A stretch of 53,525 nucleotides of DNA from Flavobacteriia bacterium (GTDB lineage: Bacteria > Bacteroidota > Bacteroidia > Flavobacteriales_D > Crocinitomicaceae): positions 1 through 53,525 of the forward strand of contig CANHQP010000024.1 of assembly GCA_947462925.1 (NCBI GenBank). Reading direction: 5' to 3'. The notes beneath the pieces were generated by a model that saw only the letters and a program-made list of their open reading frames with translations, was not told where the DNA came from and did no database searches. This document shows positions 27,463-37,308 of the stretch, in pieces. The translations under genes and the position numbers were made by a program. Each line of letters starts with the position of its first letter. Within the stretch, counting starts at the first letter, position 1.

Positions 27463-27481
27463 CAATCTCAAATTCAATAAA

Positions 27482-29230
27482 ATGTATAGATCTCACACAT
27501 GCGGCGAATTGCGCGCAAATCATATCGGAAACAAAGTTACCTTGGCTGGATGGGTTCAGCGCTCAAGAGATTTAGGTGGAATGACTTTCGTGGATTTACG
27601 TGACCGTTATGGTATTACACAATTGGTTTTCAACTTGGAAGAGAATGAAGCTTTGTGTATGCAAGCCCGCAAATTGGGTCGTGAATTTGTGATTCAAATT
27701 GAAGGTGCTGTCATTGAACGTTCTAGCAAAAATGCCAATATGCCAACTGGTGACATTGAAATCGTAGTAGAAAAATTAACGATTTTAAATGCTGCCAAAA
27801 CGCCTCCTTTTACAATCGAAGACGATACAGACGGCGGAGAAGAATTGCGTGCGCAATACCGTTACCTCGATTTGAGAAGAAATCCAGTGCAACAAAAATT
27901 GCGTTTGAGAAACAAAGTTGCTTTAGAAACTAGAAAATATTTAGATGGTCAAGATTTCTTGGACGTTGAAACTCCATACTTAATCAAATCAACGCCTGAA
28001 GGAGCGCGTGATTTCGTGGTTCCAAGTCGTATGAATGAAGGAGAATTTTACGCGTTGCCACAATCTCCGCAAACCTTCAAACAATTGTTGATGGTTTCTG
28101 GATTTGACCGTTATTACCAAATCGTGAAATGTTTCCGCGATGAAGATTTACGTGCCGACAGACAACCAGAATTCACACAAATCGACTGCGAAATGGCGTT
28201 TGTGGAGCAAGAAGATATTTTGCAAACTTTTGAAGGTTTAATCAAGCATTTATTTCAAGAAGTACGTGGAGTTGAATTCGAAGGAGCTTTCCCAAGAATG
28301 ACTTACGAGGAAGCGATGGAAAAATACGGTTCAGATAAACCAGATATTCGCTTCAATTTAGAATTTGTTTATTTGACTGATTTGGTTCAAAACAAAGGTT
28401 TTTCGATTTTCGATGCTGCTGAATCAGTCATCGCGATCAATTGCCAAGATTGTTCAGAATACACACGCAAGCAATTGGATGCATTGACTGATTGGGTGAA
28501 ACGTCCACAAATTGGCGCAACTGGTTTGATTTACTTGAAATGCAATCCAGACGGAACTTATAAGTCTTCAGTAGATAAATTCTATTCGCAAGAAGATTTG
28601 GCACAATGGGCTGAACGTGCTGGCGCTGTAGCAGGTGATCTGTTGTTGGTACTTTGCGGCGGATTGGAAAAAACGCGCAAACAAATGAATGAATTGCGTT
28701 TACACATGGGAAATGAATTGGGATTGAGAAATCCGAATGTTTTCAAACCTTTGTGGGTATTGGATTTCCCGTTGTTGGAATGGGACGAAGAAAACGAACG
28801 TTACCATGCGATGCACCATCCATTTACTTCTCCAAAACCAGAAGACTTTCATTTGATTCAAACGGAACCAGGAAAAGTTCGCGCCAATGCTTACGATTTA
28901 GCCATGAATGGCGTGGAATTAGGCGGAGGTTCGATTCGTATTCACGACCGTGAGTTGCAATCGCGCATGTTTGATTTATTAGGATTCACCAAAGAAGAAG
29001 CGCAAGCACAATTTGGATTCTTGATGAACGCTTTTGAATACGGTGCGCCACCACACGGAGGTTTGGCATTCGGTTTAGATCGTTTGGTTGCTACAATGGG
29101 CGGTTCAGATTCAATTCGTGATTACATCGCTTTCCCAAAAAACAATTCAGGTCGCGACGTGATGATTGACGCACCTTCGCCGTTGGATGAAAAACAATTG
29201 AAAGAATTGCATATTAAGTTGAATGCTTAA
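27482..29230 (+). CDS. aspS: aspartyl-tRNA synthetase
   Basis: 582 residues from ATG 27482 ([10 protein letters not shown]); the frame is open 42 codons further upstream, but that part contains the promoter and is not conserved sequence. Class II synthetase: OB-fold anticodon domain ([20 protein letters not shown]), motif 2 [19 protein letters not shown], a GAD insertion domain in the middle and motif 3 [14 protein letters not shown] near the C-terminus. Bacterial type. Confidence 0.97.
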   Translation: MYRSHTCGELRANHIGNKVTLAGWVQRSRDLGGMTFVDLRDRYGITQLVFNLEENEALCMQARKLGREFVIQIEGAVIERSSKNANMPTGDIEIVVEKLTILNAAKTPPFTIEDDTDGGEELRAQYRYLDLRRNPVQQKLRLRNKVALETRKYLDGQDFLDVETPYLIKSTPEGARDFVVPSRMNEGEFYALPQSPQTFKQLLMVSGFDRYYQIVKCFRDEDLRADRQPEFTQIDCEMAFVEQEDILQTFEGLIKHLFQEVRGVEFEGAFPRMTYEEAMEKYGSDKPDIRFNLEFVYLTDLVQNKGFSIFDAAESVIAINCQDCSEYTRKQLDALTDWVKRPQIGATGLIYLKCNPDGTYKSSVDKFYSQEDLAQWAERAGAVAGDLLLVLCGGLEKTRKQMNELRLHMGNELGLRNPNVFKPLWVLDFPLLEWDEENERYHAMHHPFTSPKPEDFHLIQTEPGKVRANAYDLAMNGVELGGGSIRIHDRELQSRMFDLLGFTKEEAQAQFGFLMNAFEYGAPPHGGLAFGLDRLVATMGGSDSIRDYIAFPKNNSGRDVMIDAPSPLDEKQLKELHIKLNA

Positions 29231-29254
29231 TCGCAAAAATGAATAATATTATGG

Positions 29255-29285
29255 AAAGGGTCGGATTGTTTCTGACCCTTTTTTT
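29255..29285. terminator. terminator after aspS
   Basis: AAAGGGTC (29255-29262) pairs with GACCCTTT (29274-29281), loop of 11 bases, then T. It also faces the convergent WG-repeat gene. Confidence 0.8.
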
Positions 29286-29304
29286 ATTTCAAGGCGAAAG
29301 TTTA

Positions 29305-31926
29305 TTAATTCAAATATGCCAAAATCCACTTGGCACTTGGGATTTTTGACAATTGTGTTTTGGTCAAAATCAATTCAAAAGCTTGCGATTCACCTTCAAA
29401 AAAGTACAATTTGATACCATTTGGATGAAAGGAAAACTGCTTAACGCCACTGAAAAGAATATCGGGTTTATTGCAATCAATTTTGATATCCGGATTTTCT
29501 TGAATTGCGTCTAAAATTTGCTTTTGATAAATGGGACTTAATGGATTGAAAAGATCAGAAAACACGATTCTTTTGTTCGATCCTTCGTTTTTGAAAATCC
29601 AGTTTCCTAATTCTAAATCACCTGATGAACCATCGCTACCAATTCCATAATCCAATTGAACAGTTGGAGGTCGCGTGATGCTCAAGGTCATTGCTTTCGA
29701 AGATAGAAATTCAGCTTTAAAATACTTTGTTGGCTCATAGCTCGAACCGCGAACACCATTGATGATTGTACTTCTATTTCCTTGAATTTGATTCAAATAC
29801 GTTGGATAGAAAAAATCATACACCAAGTTTTTATGCGAATTCAATAGTTGTCTCTGCTCGTAAGCACATTGAATATTGAAATAATAATAGTTGGTCGGTT
29901 CTGTCCAATTGTTTATTAGGATTTCTTTTTTAGAAAGGGAAACTTGGTTTCCATTTTTGTCGAAACAAAAGGATTGTCCATTTTTTTCTAAACTATAGTA
30001 AACTTTTTCTCCTGTCGCGTCAAAGAATAAGGGGATAAAACTGGTAAACGAAGTGTCAATTAATGTTGGCTTACTAATATTGATTACAGCTACACGATTT
30101 GTAGGTGTTATACCGACGAATAAGTTTTTTGAGAATAAAAACAGATCACTGAAAATCGGTGGAATTTTCCACATATAGTTTTCATCAAGCATTCCTTTTT
30201 TGGAATTTTGTTTGACGATCATCGCGTCCCAATCATAGGACATTACATCAAATTCAGTATCGATTCGTTGTGCGCCAAGTGTATCGTAAATGCGCCATTT
30301 TCCCGCTTTTGTATGCACCCAAATGCGATTTTTTGAAGCCATTTGTTGATTGATTGTCGTATGAAATTCCTTGAAAAGAAATCCTTTTCTGGGGTGAATG
30401 ATGTTAACGCCCTCTTTGGTGTAAACCATAGGTAAACCACCATTTTGCAAATCAATGGATTTTACTTTTTCGAAGGTATTATTGGTTTTGTTGTAGATGA
30501 ATCCACCTAAATTGCCACTGATAAGTAAAAGATTACCAAAACTTTTAGGAAGGTTGTATCCATACATTTCTTGGCGCCAGATTTTTGCTGTGTTGTCGTA
30601 AATCAGCGGGTAGTAGTTGTTTTCATATTGAAAAAGAAAAATGCTATCCAATTGATTTTTAAATGTTACGGGCGTAGCATTGAAATTTTCTTCAGCAGTT
30701 AAAAGTATGCGATTGACTGTTGGAATATTTGTATTTAAATCCTCAACGAGTAAGGCTTCAAAATTACTAGTCACAAGAATGTTTGCATTGGTTGCGGGAA
30801 TCAAAACTTCACCTTTTCCGTTTAAAATTCCCCAACGAAAATCGTTATTTTGGCGCACTCCATAAAAATAATAAACCCTGTAGGCATCAGATGCGTAGTA
30901 ATTGTTTTGAGGAATACGAATCATTTTCGTCAAAAAAGTATCTGCTTCAATCAGTTTTTTTCCATTTAAATCAATCAAATCGTAATTGTTATTTTCAGAA
31001 CGGTGTCCAAAATAACGTGCTGGAGATGTTGTTTGTCCTTGGATATTAATGGGGACAATTCGTTCATAAATGGGCTCAGTGATCACTTTCCAACTGCCAT
31101 TTACGATTCCTTTTTTTCCGTTTTCTGTAAAAATGAACTGATGATGAGAGTGCAAGCAGGGCAAGGAAGTGTTTGATTCATAAATATTTCGCTCAAATTG
31201 AAATCTTGGCCAAACAATCGGTTTTCCTTCTGAATTAAAGAGTCCGAATTTATTGTTTTTCACCACCGTAAAGTTTTCACCACATGGAGTTCCCATGTCG
31301 AATGTGCTATTTGAAAGCATTTTTCCTGCATGATTTATAAAGCGAACATTTCCAGCTAGCGTAGAAGAATTGACTTGTTTATCACCGACCAAAAAGATTT
31401 CTTGTTCATTGTATTTGTACAGGATAATTCCATCTATATAAGGAATCAATAATTTGCCTTGCGCATCAACGATGGTAGATTGGTTTTTCGGTTGTGCATT
31501 TTTGGGATAGGTTGTTTTTACCACCAAAAATCGCTCTCGAATAATTTGTTGTATGGAACTAAATTCTAATGGAAGAATCCAAGTTTTGTTGGTGTCCATG
31601 ATTCCCATAAACGTTTGACTCACATTGTCCTCCACTTTTCGGTTTACAAGTACAAATTGATTCTCTTTGAGTTGATATACTTGATCGTATTTTGTGTCAA
31701 CAAATGTTTTACCGTATCTATTTAAAATTCCCCATTTTTCACCTTCTTTACAGAAAAAAAATCCATTTCCATTCACTTGGATATCTTGGTATTGCGCAGG
31801 AACAACCCATTTTTTGTTTGCGTTTTTCAAACCGTATGCACAAGCAATTGGGTCGCGAACAACCTGTAATTGCGCAAAACACCATGAATTCAATATCAGA
31901 AAAAAAATAAGGGATGCTTTTTTCAT
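29305..31926 (-). CDS. secreted WG-repeat protein
   Basis: 873 residues from ATG 31926 (MKKASLIFFLILNSWCFAQ signal peptide). WG-type repeats occur through the chain: KNANKKWVVPAQYQDI, EGEKWGILNRYGKTFVDTKYDQV, DTNKTWILPLEFSSI, NGKKGIVNGSWKVITEPIYERI, NDFRWGILNGKGEVLIPAT. Such beta-repeat proteins are frequent in Bacteroidota with unknown roles, probably ligand or surface binding. The last ~200 residues have no visible repeat. Single gene. Confidence 0.85.
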   Translation of the reverse strand: MKKASLIFFLILNSWCFAQLQVVRDPIACAYGLKNANKKWVVPAQYQDIQVNGNGFFFCKEGEKWGILNRYGKTFVDTKYDQVYQLKENQFVLVNRKVEDNVSQTFMGIMDTNKTWILPLEFSSIQQIIRERFLVVKTTYPKNAQPKNQSTIVDAQGKLLIPYIDGIILYKYNEQEIFLVGDKQVNSSTLAGNVRFINHAGKMLSNSTFDMGTPCGENFTVVKNNKFGLFNSEGKPIVWPRFQFERNIYESNTSLPCLHSHHQFIFTENGKKGIVNGSWKVITEPIYERIVPINIQGQTTSPARYFGHRSENNNYDLIDLNGKKLIEADTFLTKMIRIPQNNYYASDAYRVYYFYGVRQNNDFRWGILNGKGEVLIPATNANILVTSNFEALLVEDLNTNIPTVNRILLTAEENFNATPVTFKNQLDSIFLFQYENNYYPLIYDNTAKIWRQEMYGYNLPKSFGNLLLISGNLGGFIYNKTNNTFEKVKSIDLQNGGLPMVYTKEGVNIIHPRKGFLFKEFHTTINQQMASKNRIWVHTKAGKWRIYDTLGAQRIDTEFDVMSYDWDAMIVKQNSKKGMLDENYMWKIPPIFSDLFLFSKNLFVGITPTNRVAVINISKPTLIDTSFTSFIPLFFDATGEKVYYSLEKNGQSFCFDKNGNQVSLSKKEILINNWTEPTNYYYFNIQCAYEQRQLLNSHKNLVYDFFYPTYLNQIQGNRSTIINGVRGSSYEPTKYFKAEFLSSKAMTLSITRPPTVQLDYGIGSDGSSGDLELGNWIFKNEGSNKRIVFSDLFNPLSPIYQKQILDAIQENPDIKIDCNKPDILFSGVKQFSFHPNGIKLYFFEGESQAFELILTKTQLSKIPSAKWILAYLN

Positions 31927-31987
31927 ACTCAAATGTAAGTATCATTCTAAGATAACAATGTTAACTTTTTCTTATCAAAAGAAATCG

Positions 31988-32018
31988 TGCAAATTGAAAG
32001 TCAGACTTTCAATTTGCA
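31988..32018. repeat. 31-bp palindrome between divergent genes
   Basis: TGCAAATTGAAAGTC (31988-32002), a central A, and its exact reverse complement (32004-32018). It lies 62 bases upstream of the WG-repeat gene and 146 bases upstream of the putative regulator at 32164. It could be an operator, a cruciform or a hairpin shielding one promoter from the other; few T follow, so it is a poor terminator. Confidence 0.7.
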
Positions 32019-32163
32019 TGGTTTTTCGAACAACATATGCATTTGCCTTAAAAACAGCATCTTTCGCAATCATCAAAAACATACAAAAAGTTCAAGTTAG
32101 TTTAAGTATTAACTAAATAGTTGAAGTTTTAGATTAAGATTATCTTTATTTTAAAAAAGATAA

Positions 32164-33276
32164 ATGCCCAAGCCAAAATATTTGCTTTCTGAATATAATA
32201 AAAAGGAAATTTTTAAGAAACTATGTATTCAAGTTGGTTTTCCAATTTTTTCCAAATTAGATTGTAAAAAGGTCAGTGAATTAATTGCTGCAGCAGGTTT
32301 TTCTGGAATTTCAGAGAGTACGATTTATCGATTATTTCTTTGGAAAGGAAATAAAAATAGGCCTTATTTGCATACTTTGAATACGCTAGCGCAATTTTGC
32401 GGATATTCAAGTTGGAATGATTTTGAGATTCAGCAACAAGAGATAGATTCATTTGTACTAGGCTATGGTAAATTTCAAAATTCTAAAGTTGAAGTTAAAA
32501 GTTTGATTTCAATTTGTATTCATGAAAACGAATTGAAGCCGTTGTACCAATATACAGAGCAATTTGAAGCTATTGATGATTTTGAAATAAAATCCAAATT
32601 TGCAAAGGAGATTTTTAATTCAACACTCACGAATTCAAATAATGAGCAATTTTTTAAAACATTTCATCATTTTCCAGTCATCAGGGAATTTTACTTTGAA
32701 TTGCTCGCTGATCCTTCGTTTTCAATTCCTAATTATGAGTCTGGAATAGAATTATATCTAAAAAATATCAAGCCTGAAAATTCAATGAAAGATTTACAGG
32801 ATTTTATCTTTGGAAATTGTCTCTTGTTTCGACATTATTTTCTATCCAAGAAGTTAGTAAAAGCGAAAAAACTAGGGAAAATGTTGTTCGAAAATTTAGC
32901 ATTGAATGAAAAACAATTAAGTGAAATTCATGTTTTCCCTGTTGCACGCTACTTGTCCTGCAAATTGATGTATTTAGACCTCAAAAACAATCTAGTTGAA
33001 ACATTTGATTTTATTGAAGAATTGCATGATTTTCTAGGAAAAAGAATGTCTGAAATTTCACTTCATGAGCAGCGAATTTTGTTTTATAATATCGGTGAAG
33101 CTTATGTATTTAATGGGTTGATTACCCAACAAGATCATGATCAATTGAAGAAATTATTTGCCCATTTGTTTGATCAACTTCCGAATCAGTTAATTAATCA
33201 AAAATTAGAAAAAATCGTTCCCTACTTTAATAAAAATGGTTCTTTTTTGATTCATTACTTGAACCAACTGGAATAA
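32164..33276 (+). CDS. putative regulator, member of a two-copy local family
   Basis: 370 residues. The N-terminal ~90 residues look like a helical DNA-binding module (CKKVSELIAAAGFSGISESTIYRLF followed by RPYLHTLNTLAQFCGYSSWNDF); the same pattern occurs in the protein at 39410-40630 (SAHTLARFFG...RPYTSTLNLLANFLDFDSFHHF). The rest is all-helical and TPR-like, without clear consensus. It stands 66 bases ahead of cluster I, on the same strand. A regulatory or sensor role for the cluster is inference. Confidence 0.55.
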   Translation: MPKPKYLLSEYNKKEIFKKLCIQVGFPIFSKLDCKKVSELIAAAGFSGISESTIYRLFLWKGNKNRPYLHTLNTLAQFCGYSSWNDFEIQQQEIDSFVLGYGKFQNSKVEVKSLISICIHENELKPLYQYTEQFEAIDDFEIKSKFAKEIFNSTLTNSNNEQFFKTFHHFPVIREFYFELLADPSFSIPNYESGIELYLKNIKPENSMKDLQDFIFGNCLLFRHYFLSKKLVKAKKLGKMLFENLALNEKQLSEIHVFPVARYLSCKLMYLDLKNNLVETFDFIEELHDFLGKRMSEISLHEQRILFYNIGEAYVFNGLITQQDHDQLKKLFAHLFDQLPNQLINQKLEKIVPYFNKNGSFLIHYLNQLE

Positions 33277-33342
33277 GTTGAACTAACTTAAACTGAATGT
33301 CAATGAATCTGCAGAGTACATTTGAATACTAAAAAATGTATT

Positions 33343-33720
33343 ATGGCAGAAATAACAGTAAACGGAAGAATTAAAGTAAAATCATTCCAAAAATCATTTT
33401 TGAAAGAATATCCATATTTGGTTCCAACCATGAGAACTGAAGACGGAAAAGGAATTGATAATGAAATGACTATTGCGGGTGTTCGTTCAAAAGTGAATGG
33501 TTCTTATTCTCCTTCGGGCGAGTCAGAATTATCTGTAAATGGAAATCTTACCATCAAAGGATTTGAAGATCGTTTTGAAAAAGCGTTTGGTGTGAAATGT
33601 GAAATTTGCTACCAAAAAAGTGGAAGAACTTTCAAAACAAATGAAAATTACGACTCTATGACATTGGCTTCTGCAAACAAAAAGTTGCAAGAAGATGGCG
33701 CAGAAGAAGTTGAAATCTAA
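33343..33720 (+). CDS. small protein with internal duplication
   Basis: 125 residues from ATG 33343 (MAEITVNG); an upstream TTG start is less likely. Two halves align: NGRIKVKSFQKSFLKEY ... GKGIDNEMTIAGVRSK (about 6-50) and NGNLTIKGFEDRFEKAF ... FKTNENYDSMTLASANKK (about 66-112), i.e. a repeated unit of about 45 residues with pattern NGxxxVKxFxxxFxK...MTxAxxxxK. No signal peptide. Function unknown; first gene of cluster I and followed by a hairpin. Confidence 0.7.
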   Translation: MAEITVNGRIKVKSFQKSFLKEYPYLVPTMRTEDGKGIDNEMTIAGVRSKVNGSYSPSGESELSVNGNLTIKGFEDRFEKAFGVKCEICYQKSGRTFKTNENYDSMTLASANKKLQEDGAEEVEI

Positions 33721-33734
33721 CTAATTGATTTTTG

Positions 33735-33760
33735 AAGCGGGAGAATTTCTTCCGCTTTTA
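33735..33760 (+). terminator. hairpin between cluster I genes 1 and 2
   Basis: AAGCGG (33735-33740) pairs with CCGCTT (33752-33757), extended by weaker pairs, followed by TTTA. Probably a partial terminator that lowers expression of the following genes relative to the small protein. Confidence 0.55.
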
Positions 33761-33778
33761 CTTTAATATGTAAGCACT

Positions 33779-34411
33779 ATGAAACTACTTCCAAAATTGA
33801 CGCCCGCTGAAAAGAAAGAAATTAAAAAAGGAGTGATTGAAGTGTATGGAAAACACATGAATAGAACTGCCTTAGGGGTTGTAGATGCAGTTTTACAATT
33901 ATTTCCATCAGTAACATTTGAGGAACTGAAAGAAATTTTGCCGGATGCAATAAATCCAGCGGCACCTAAAAATTACAAATCGCTTTTCAAACCTTATACT
34001 GATCGCCATTATGGTGTTATTCAATCAGGTGTAATCCGCAAAGAATGCGAAGACGCAGGTTTAGATATCAATGCTTCTCACTTTACTGAAAAAGGTGAAA
34101 CTTTTAGAACAACCGATGGAATCGAAGTGTTGGTGTCAAAATCTTGGGAGTCGAAAGATACAGCTACCAATGAACATGATTTACAAAATTTGATTGATCA
34201 TGTTGCACAATATGGAATTCGCGTGGTTTCATTCGAAGCCAAAGATGAGGATTTCACAAAAGGAGGCTATTTCTTAAAAATCAACAATCCTACTTTATTC
34301 AAAAAAATCAGCTCAAAACAGAAATCGGTTTCTAAAATAGTGTGGTTGCTACTGTCTTTAGGAATAGCAATTTCAGTGGCAGCAGTATTATTTTTCATCT
34401 TTAAAAAGTGA
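33779..34411 (+). CDS. tail-anchored protein of unknown function
   Basis: 210 residues, soluble for about 185 residues, then a single hydrophobic segment (VWLLLSLGIAISVAAVLFFIF) and a short basic end, so the N-terminal domain faces the cytoplasm. The soluble part has a helical start (TPAEKKEIKKGVIEVYGKHMNRTALGVVDAV) and a DLQNLIDHVAQYGIRVVSFEA segment, perhaps an alpha/beta domain. Family not recognised by name. Located between the duplicated small protein and the KAP NTPase, which is also expected at the membrane. Confidence 0.6.
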   Translation: MKLLPKLTPAEKKEIKKGVIEVYGKHMNRTALGVVDAVLQLFPSVTFEELKEILPDAINPAAPKNYKSLFKPYTDRHYGVIQSGVIRKECEDAGLDINASHFTEKGETFRTTDGIEVLVSKSWESKDTATNEHDLQNLIDHVAQYGIRVVSFEAKDEDFTKGGYFLKINNPTLFKKISSKQKSVSKIVWLLLSLGIAISVAAVLFFIFKK

Positions 34412-34444
34412 TTATAATTTATTTCACTTTTCCAATCAATTAGC

Positions 34445-36211
34445 ATGCAAAAAACTTCAAATATCATAGATAAACCTCGCAAGGAGGGCGCTGAAGATTT
34501 ATTAGGCGTTGATAAATATACCGACGCGTTAATACAATTCATTGAAACGTGTCAAATGCCAACAACCCTAGCCATTCAAGGAGAATGGGGAAGTGGAAAA
34601 ACCTCTTTGCTGAATCAAATTCGCCATCGATTGTGTGAATCAGATTTAAATACTCTTGAAGTAAATACTGCAAGACCATTTTATGGTATTTGGGTAAATA
34701 CTTGGCAGTATTCCTTGATGAAAAGCAAAGATGAAGCACTCATTGCGATTATTGGAGGATTGACCAATGAAATTCTTTCCATTCTTAAATCAAAACACGA
34801 ATCGAAAGCCAAAGCAACCATCAATAAAGTGAAAGGCTTATTTTCCAAATTGGGGAAAGTGGGTGCAAAAGCAGCGGTAAGCACCATCGGTTTGGAAACA
34901 GATCTAGTTGATTCATTTTTGGAACGGGAGGAAGGTGAAGTGAATTTACTTCAATTTAAAAGCGCATTGCAAGATGCCATCAATGAATGTTTGGAGGAAG
35001 ACCGCAAACATGGAAATAATAACAAAGGTTTTATTTTCTTCATCGATGATTTAGATCGAATTGATCCGCCAGTTGCTGTAGAGATTTTAGAACTCATTAA
35101 AAACATCTTTGAAGTTGACAATTGTTTATTTGTATTAGCGATTGATTATGAAGTTGTCGTAAAAGGATTGATTCCGAAATTTGGTCCTTTAACAGAAAAA
35201 AATGAACGCGAATTTCGTTCTTTCTTTGATAAAATTATCCAACTACCATTTTCAATGCCGGTTGCCAATTACGATGTGACTAAGTTTTTAATTCATTCGT
35301 TAGAGGACATAGGCTACATTGATAATCGCATTTTAGAAAATGACTTACTAAAAGAAAAATTAGCCGATTTAACTTTACTTTCTGTCGGAACAAACCCGCG
35401 TTCTCTCAAAAGGTTGATTAATACACTTTCCCTTTTAAATATTATTGGTAAAATGGATGAAAATGAAGAAAAGGAAATCCACGAATTACTCATTAATTTC
35501 GCATTGGTTTGTATTCAAATTGCGTATCCAAAAATATATGAATTACTGACTCAAGAACCTTCATTTAGAGATTGGACTGAACAAACTGCTAAAAAATTAA
35601 GACTTCCTGAATTAAATGAATCGCAATTAATTGTCTTAAACAGCACCCATGAATTTGACGAAGAATGGGAAAAGGTTTTGTTCAGAAAATGTCAGCAGGA
35701 TCCATACATGTCAAGCAGGGCTTTTCAAATTTCACAATTATTGAATTACATCATTGAATTGGTGCCAGAGAAGATTAATTTTTCAGAAGAAATCTCGCGA
35801 ATTATTGGATTTAGCGCCGTTACAAGTATCAATTTAGATCGAATTCCAAAAACAGTTTCAAAAGGAGAAAAAGTTCGTTTTGAGGGTTTTGCTGCACTAG
35901 GTGAAATTCTAAAAGTCAATAAATTCAGTGACACCTATATTGACACTTTAAAGGTTATTCACGATAAAATTGAAATGAGATTTAAAGATTTAATTCAAAT
36001 TAATTACACACCTAATTTTATCACCTTTACTTGTAAACACCCGAAAGGTAGAAGCAAAACCTTTTTATTTATCCGTTTTAAGAAAAATTTGGTACAATTT
36101 GAATTTTCGGGTCAAACGGCACAAATCATGGAAACAACAAATTTCACGGATGATTTGATGAATAAATTAGTGGATGCATTTAATAATTTATCTGAAAAAC
36201 AATTAAACTAA
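34445..36211 (+). CDS. KAP family P-loop NTPase
   Basis: 588 residues. Walker A GEWGSGKTS is at 46-54 and Walker B FIFFIDDLDRIDPP at about 197-209, with the KAP-typical DDLDR and a downstream NPRSLKRLINTLSLL (about 320) that is characteristic of the family. KAP NTPases are membrane-associated and include proteins that block phage growth (PifA). The usual transmembrane insert between the Walker motifs is not obvious here; only a weakly hydrophobic stretch (AKAAVSTIGL) is seen. The stop overlaps the start of the 57-residue peptide gene by one base. Confidence 0.85.
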   Translation: MQKTSNIIDKPRKEGAEDLLGVDKYTDALIQFIETCQMPTTLAIQGEWGSGKTSLLNQIRHRLCESDLNTLEVNTARPFYGIWVNTWQYSLMKSKDEALIAIIGGLTNEILSILKSKHESKAKATINKVKGLFSKLGKVGAKAAVSTIGLETDLVDSFLEREEGEVNLLQFKSALQDAINECLEEDRKHGNNNKGFIFFIDDLDRIDPPVAVEILELIKNIFEVDNCLFVLAIDYEVVVKGLIPKFGPLTEKNEREFRSFFDKIIQLPFSMPVANYDVTKFLIHSLEDIGYIDNRILENDLLKEKLADLTLLSVGTNPRSLKRLINTLSLLNIIGKMDENEEKEIHELLINFALVCIQIAYPKIYELLTQEPSFRDWTEQTAKKLRLPELNESQLIVLNSTHEFDEEWEKVLFRKCQQDPYMSSRAFQISQLLNYIIELVPEKINFSEEISRIIGFSAVTSINLDRIPKTVSKGEKVRFEGFAALGEILKVNKFSDTYIDTLKVIHDKIEMRFKDLIQINYTPNFITFTCKHPKGRSKTFLFIRFKKNLVQFEFSGQTAQIMETTNFTDDLMNKLVDAFNNLSEKQLN

Positions 36212-36384
36212 TGTTTGGATTTAAAGAAAAATTAGGCGTTTCTTTTTCTATGAAAAGATTGCTTGGAATTACTGGGTTAAAAAGCAGTTTTGCCCAAAAA
36301 ACAGGTATTCCAACTACAAAAGGTGGATTGGAAAGAAAAATAGGAGGTCAAATTCTAAAAGCCATTTTTGGCAAGAAAAAATAA
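36211..36384 (+). CDS. 57-residue highly basic peptide coupled to the KAP NTPase
   Basis: ATG at 36211 shares one base with the KAP stop codon (TAATG), a strong sign of coupled translation. 57 residues with 11 Lys and 2 Arg against 2 Glu (net about +11), amphipathic, ending in FGKKK. It contains a GITGLKSSFAQKTGIPTT segment that could form a helix-turn-helix-like pair, or the peptide could bind nucleic acid or membrane. I do not recognise it. A translated product is supported by position and frame, not by homology. Confidence 0.55.
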   Translation: MFGFKEKLGVSFSMKRLLGITGLKSSFAQKTGIPTTKGGLERKIGGQILKAIFGKKK

Positions 36385-36417
36385 TTGATTGTAGGATATT
36401 GAAAGAATCTATTTGAA

Positions 36418-37308
36418 ATGTACGCAATTCATCCGAAACAAAAACAAATTATTCAATTGCTTGAAGATGCGTTTATTTGTCCTGAAAATGGCTTGGGTAT
36501 AATTTATGATCAAATTGCGCAGTATGCTGAAAATCAAAAACCCAATTCAATCCAACATAGCACAGCTGAAAAGCTAAAATCGCCATTCTTTCAAATTTAC
36601 CAAGATTTTAGAGCTTCAATCACTACGATGGCGATTGATTTACCTGTTTTTTTGTCTTCCAATTCGAAAAATAAAAAAACCATCATGGTTTGCGCGATGG
36701 ACTCACTTCCTCCACTTCCAACTAATCCATTTTGGAACAGCAGGCAAATTGATTTTAAAAAAGACATTGGTTTTTGGGCTCCGTTTAGTGTAATTGACGA
36801 TTGGAAAAATCCAACTGGTTCCATGCGCACAAATATTCCGTTTTTTGAGACATTATTGGCTGAATACAATATTTACATAACGGATATTTATAAATTGTTT
36901 TTCCGCGTCGAAAAAGAAAATGGTTGGGTTAACAGCAACAGCATCGGATCATATACAAATTTGTCAGACCAAAAGGGAATTCATGTTCATGGCAAAATTT
37001 TAGCGCAGGAAATTGAAATAATTCAGCCAGAAGCGATTATTACCCTTGGAAATGCCTCAAGAAATTCTTTGCTGCAAATCAATACTTCCATGGGGTATGA
37101 TGCACAAATTCCTTTAGGTTGGAAAGATGATATACAATCCTATTTCTGGGCAGATAAAATCAAAATTCTTGCATCAACACACATTTCTGGGGCAGCCAAT
37201 GGCGCTAAATCTGCGATTCTTAGAAATCCGTTGTATGCGCAGATTCAAGGAAAATACCAGAATGAGCGACTCGCCAAAATTATCCTTCAAAAATTAAACG
37301 ATGAATAA
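36418..37308 (+). CDS. possible uracil-DNA-glycosylase-fold protein
   Basis: 296 residues, no signal peptide. The central part looks alpha/beta: TIMVCAMDSLPPLPTNPFW (about 96), VYITDIYKLFF-like strand (about 153), PEAIITLGNASRNSLL (about 203) and KILASTHISGAANGAK (about 250). The last two resemble the second half of UDG-superfamily domains (a LG.A strand and a late H-[S/P] motif). The assignment is tentative; catalytic function cannot be read. Overlaps the next gene by 8 bases. Confidence 0.4.
   Translation: MYAIHPKQKQIIQLLEDAFICPENGLGIIYDQIAQYAENQKPNSIQHSTAEKLKSPFFQIYQDFRASITTMAIDLPVFLSSNSKNKKTIMVCAMDSLPPLPTNPFWNSRQIDFKKDIGFWAPFSVIDDWKNPTGSMRTNIPFFETLLAEYNIYITDIYKLFFRVEKENGWVNSNSIGSYTNLSDQKGIHVHGKILAQEIEIIQPEAIITLGNASRNSLLQINTSMGYDAQIPLGWKDDIQSYFWADKIKILASTHISGAANGAKSAILRNPLYAQIQGKYQNERLAKIILQKLNDE

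Noticed and set aside
31694..32116. 140-residue + strand protein
   Set aside because: Antisense to the start of the WG-repeat gene, runs across the 31-bp palindrome and has no domain-like sequence.
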